Source: Schistosoma haematobium (Eukaryota; Platyhelminthes; Trematoda; Strigeidida; Schistosomatidae). From it: a stretch of 64,000 nucleotides of DNA. Under the pieces are notes generated by a model. The model saw only the letters and a program-made list of their open reading frames with translations. It was not told where the DNA came from and made no database searches. Location: contig NC_067196.1 in assembly GCF_000699445.3 (NCBI RefSeq), positions 76,553,364 through 76,617,363 on the forward strand. The letters run 5' to 3'. Shown here one piece after another: positions 61,467 through 64,000 of this stretch. Position 1 is the first letter of the stretch. Every line of letters starts with the position of its first letter. The position numbers and the translations under genes were made by a program.

Positions 61467-62349
61467 TGCGTGACGGTTTGAAATGGAAATCCTAGCGGTA
61501 GAAAAATGTGTCGATTCTGTAAATTTTAAATGTTAATACTGTCTCATACACTGATTTTGTTTACTTTATTCAAACTATATTCTCAATGTTTAATTTTCTG
61601 TAAAAATAATGTCTTTTTTTCATTCTTTCTCGTTCAACAGACAGACATGAAATATGCCAACTTTTGAGGATTCAATATTTATGTTATGAATGAATAATTC
61701 ATTGGTTGATAATATAACTTGAAATGTTATTTAAACATTTTTTTCAATATAAAAATGTAAGTGGGTATGATTTTATGAAAATGAAAAATGAAAAAAAAAA
61801 TGACGTCGTCAGCACATGGAAACAATTCATTATTAAAGTATCACATTTATTAATAGAAAAAGAAAATAGATAATTTTATCATAAGGAAAACATATTTTAC
61901 AAAAGTAAATTATTTCTTTTTTTTTCATACACTTTTACTTGTATATTAGTGATGATTGCATTAATTTTATATGATTTATCTATTGATACAAATCAGTAGT
62001 AGTACGCTAAATCAATTAAAAAATGAATCAGATTATATAGATTAAAAAATGAGTTGAGATTGTGTTGGAGATCCTGTGAAAACTAGAGATAATTAAGTAG
62101 CTATTTAAGTCGAAATTGAAAACTATTTGAAAGTAATGACTCATGACTTCTAACGAGATCGAACTTATTAAGTGGTTTCGTAGTGATCGTGATATCGCTT
62201 TAGAATGTACCTTTAATTAACCTAAATTTGTCTCACATAGAATCAAATTGATTAAAAATAACATGATATTGACATAAACAGACCTATTTGAAGTTTGAAT
62301 GAATTAAATACTTGCCTGTCCTTCTATACTATTTGGACTTGTATTGACT
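61464..62349. other. AT-rich DNA, nothing recognised
   Basis: No supported feature. Confidence 0.5.
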
Positions 62350-62430
62350 TGACCGAGTTAGTTATTTATGCTGAAAAAAGTAGCTTACACTAAGTTATGA
62401 AATGTCAGAAATTCCAATTTTTACCCAAGG
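62350..62430 (+). mobile_element. Penelope-type terminal repeat fragment with hammerhead-like motif
   Basis: CTGAAAA (core changed), stem II GTAGCTT with AAGTTAT (all seven positions pair, two as G-T; loop ACACT), GAAAT, GTC triplet and AGAAATTCC. It matches 33.59-33.64 kb in order. The stem II changes relative to that copy keep pairing. Confidence 0.55.
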
Positions 62431-62849
62431 ATAACAAAAATACATCATCACTTTATTACAAAAATTCTATTCAATTCCGAATTTACTTGAAATTAACAGG
62501 TCTAACCTTGCTAATGATACTCACTAAATGTACTAAGTTCCGTCGCCGTAGGAGTCATAACTAAGCACTATCACCAAGTTATTCGGCTGAAGTCAGTCTG
62601 TAACGAAAAGTATCTCGAAATTTGAATAGTCCCTACGAACAACCGAAAGAAAACTAAGTTCTTTTTCTTTCTTCTTTTAAATTAATAGGTTTTGTAAACT
62701 CAAATAATGTTCTTTACGCAATTAAGTAACCAAGTGTCAATTCGTATTAAGATTTCAATCAAATTATCCAGTTGCAGAAACGAATTCTGCTAAGAGAGAG
62801 ATTGAACTTCCGACTATTACTCAAAAGTTCAAAGTTCAGTTCTTTAAAC
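62431..62849. other. DNA between two converging Penelope-type repeat fragments
   Basis: No readable protein. It may be the remains of the element body. Confidence 0.4.
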
Positions 62850-62935
62850 CAACACTCCTTATTTCTTACGTTTCATGGTTTAATGTAAGCTACCTCTTCA
62901 GAGCAAATAAATAACCGAATTAAATTAACATAAGT
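62850..62935 (-). mobile_element. Penelope-type terminal repeat fragment, opposite direction
   Basis: On the minus strand: TTATTTATTTGCTCTGAAGA, GGTAGCTTACATTAAACCAT, GAAACGTAAG. Core CTGAAGA and GAAAC are intact; stem II is only partly paired and the cleavage triplet is GTA. Confidence 0.6.
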
Positions 62936-63724
62936 TTCGATTAATTAATGATACTTAGAAAAAGTGGAAAAGATTTAAGTGAAATTAAAAGTTAGTCAAC
63001 AAAGAAACTGACAATTGATCACTTTAGGAGACGGAAGAACAGATTTTTCAAACAGCGAAGAGATATGATTCTGTCACTTTTTTTGTTTATTATTGATCTT
63101 GACCAGTACACTATAAAAATGTCTGTTGAATCGATACTACGAGTCCATAGAAATATCCAATCAAAATCAAGAATACTAGAAACATCAACTTTTCACAAAA
63201 ACGAACCGAAATGTTTCTAATTAGATATGTAAATTTTTAGTTAATCGAATGCATAACAATATGATAAACGTGAATATCCTATAAATCATGTAATAGCAAA
63301 AGTTTAAAATTAACTTCATAATGCATTCTCATATGAAAATAATTCTTTATTCTCGAATATTCAGCTTAACCCTCATTAATCAATGAAAAAATTCCAGAAT
63401 TAGTTGCAATAGTCTACTTTCTCAGTACACTACAATTTGTGAAAAATTATAAGACAGCTGGAAATATTACACCTGCATAAGCGAATATCTAGCGGTTCGT
63501 TAAATTCATCAAACTAAGTTACACATAAAAATAGTTCGCCCTACTATATTGCCTAGGACTGTCATAGATTAAAAAACACTTCATGATACTGAATTATAAC
63601 CAAATTGAAACATAGTATCACCACTCTATATAAGATTACTAGATTTAAACCTTAGTTCGTACGGAATAGTTAAGATCAGAGAGAGGAAAATACGGGTTAC
63701 TGTTCAATAAACTAGGTAACAAAC
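62936..63724. other. AT-rich DNA, nothing recognised
   Basis: No supported feature. Confidence 0.5.
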
Positions 63725-63831
63725 CTAAAAGCCGGTCCCGATGCCCCAGTCTTATTTTTTTCTAACATTTCTTCAAGTCTTGACCAATGCATGACTCCAC
63801 ATTTTTCATTTTCCCCATTTACGTCAGTCAG
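63725..63831 (-). CDS. Candidate exon of unknown gene, abutting a LINE tail
   Basis: On the minus strand 35 codons are open: LTDVNGENEKCGVMHW then SRLEEMLEKNKTGASGPAF, ending with a plausible donor AG|GTTTGT at 63725/63724. The composition (Cys, Trp, Gly, charged residues) is unlike the random AT-rich frames around it. The only nearby acceptor AG lies inside the LINE tail (TTGTAG at 63832), so the true 5' border is uncertain and the exon may be broken or re-spliced. Its end phase (2) does not fit exon A directly, so it is either another gene or further exons lie between. I do not recognise the family. Confidence 0.45.
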
Positions 63832-64000
63832 CTACAACGTAGGACCAGGCACATATGTGCATCGGTCCAAGTTGCCATACCTCATTAACACAACAAGATG
63901 AACACCGGATTCATAAAAGTAGTTAATTCAGTGGTGGTAACATATAAAAGAAAGATTGCATATAAGGACATAGTACAGAAAGAAAGAATTCGTTCGTAGA
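63832..64000 (-). mobile_element. RTE-clade LINE 3' end, continues past the window
   Basis: On the minus strand it shows ACCACCACTGAATTAACTAC, TGTTCATCTTGTTGTGTTAA and the end TGGTCCTACGTTGTAGCTGA. Very close to the copy at 61.3-61.43 kb, so fairly young. It ends in GACTGAC directly against the candidate exon. Confidence 0.85.

Overview
The window looks like genomic DNA of a blood fluke (Schistosoma; species not resolved). It is strongly AT-rich, has long introns, and is full of repeats typical of that genus: tRNA-derived SINEs that carry a hammerhead-ribozyme motif (Sm-alpha type), RTE-clade LINE fragments with short tandem-repeat 3' tails, Penelope-like element (PLE) relics, and Ty3/gypsy LTR and integrase relics. 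No bacterial-type gene, rRNA, true tRNA or CRISPR array was seen.

Host gene. One multi-exon gene lies on the minus strand. Seven exons (A to G, from 53807 down to 19525) have GT/AG borders and matching phases. They join into 2661 nt, an unbroken frame of 887 codons. Exons A to C look like the C-terminal (PH-like) lobe of a FERM domain. Exons D to G encode a long Ser/Thr/Asn-rich, probably disordered tail that ends in repeated SGI-x-x-P-S motifs, two of them SxIP-like. The start, the FERM N-lobe and middle lobe, and probably the 3' end lie outside the window or were not recognised. A separate candidate minus-strand exon (63725..63831) abuts a LINE tail at the right edge.

Layout. 1..19.4 kb: flank downstream of exon G, with SINEs, a PLE endonuclease fragment with its own hammerhead (2.5-3.4 kb), a second PLE relic (10.8-11.3 kb), an RTE 3' end (8.7-9.3 kb) and an LTR (15 kb). 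19.5..29.7 kb: exons G, F, E, D. 29.7..37.4 kb: intron with LTR, PLE and gypsy integrase relics. 37.4..37.7 kb: exon C. 37.7..46.8 kb: intron holding a 436-bp inverted repeat that is almost identical in its two arms, plus LINE pieces and two copies of a GC-rich non-autonomous element. 46.84..46.91 kb: exon B. 46.9..53.7 kb: intron with SINEs, a third copy of the non-autonomous element and an internally deleted RTE LINE. 53.7..53.8 kb: exon A. 53.8..64 kb: upstream flank with a stop-free 439-codon RTE reverse transcriptase and a LINE tail flanked by (TA)n.

The most interesting material is the density and variety of hammerhead-like motifs. Two element classes (SINE and PLE) carry them, in many copies, some with compensatory changes in stem II. 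Next are the recent inverted duplication inside one intron, and a short GC-rich element family that shares only its 3' tail with an RTE LINE.
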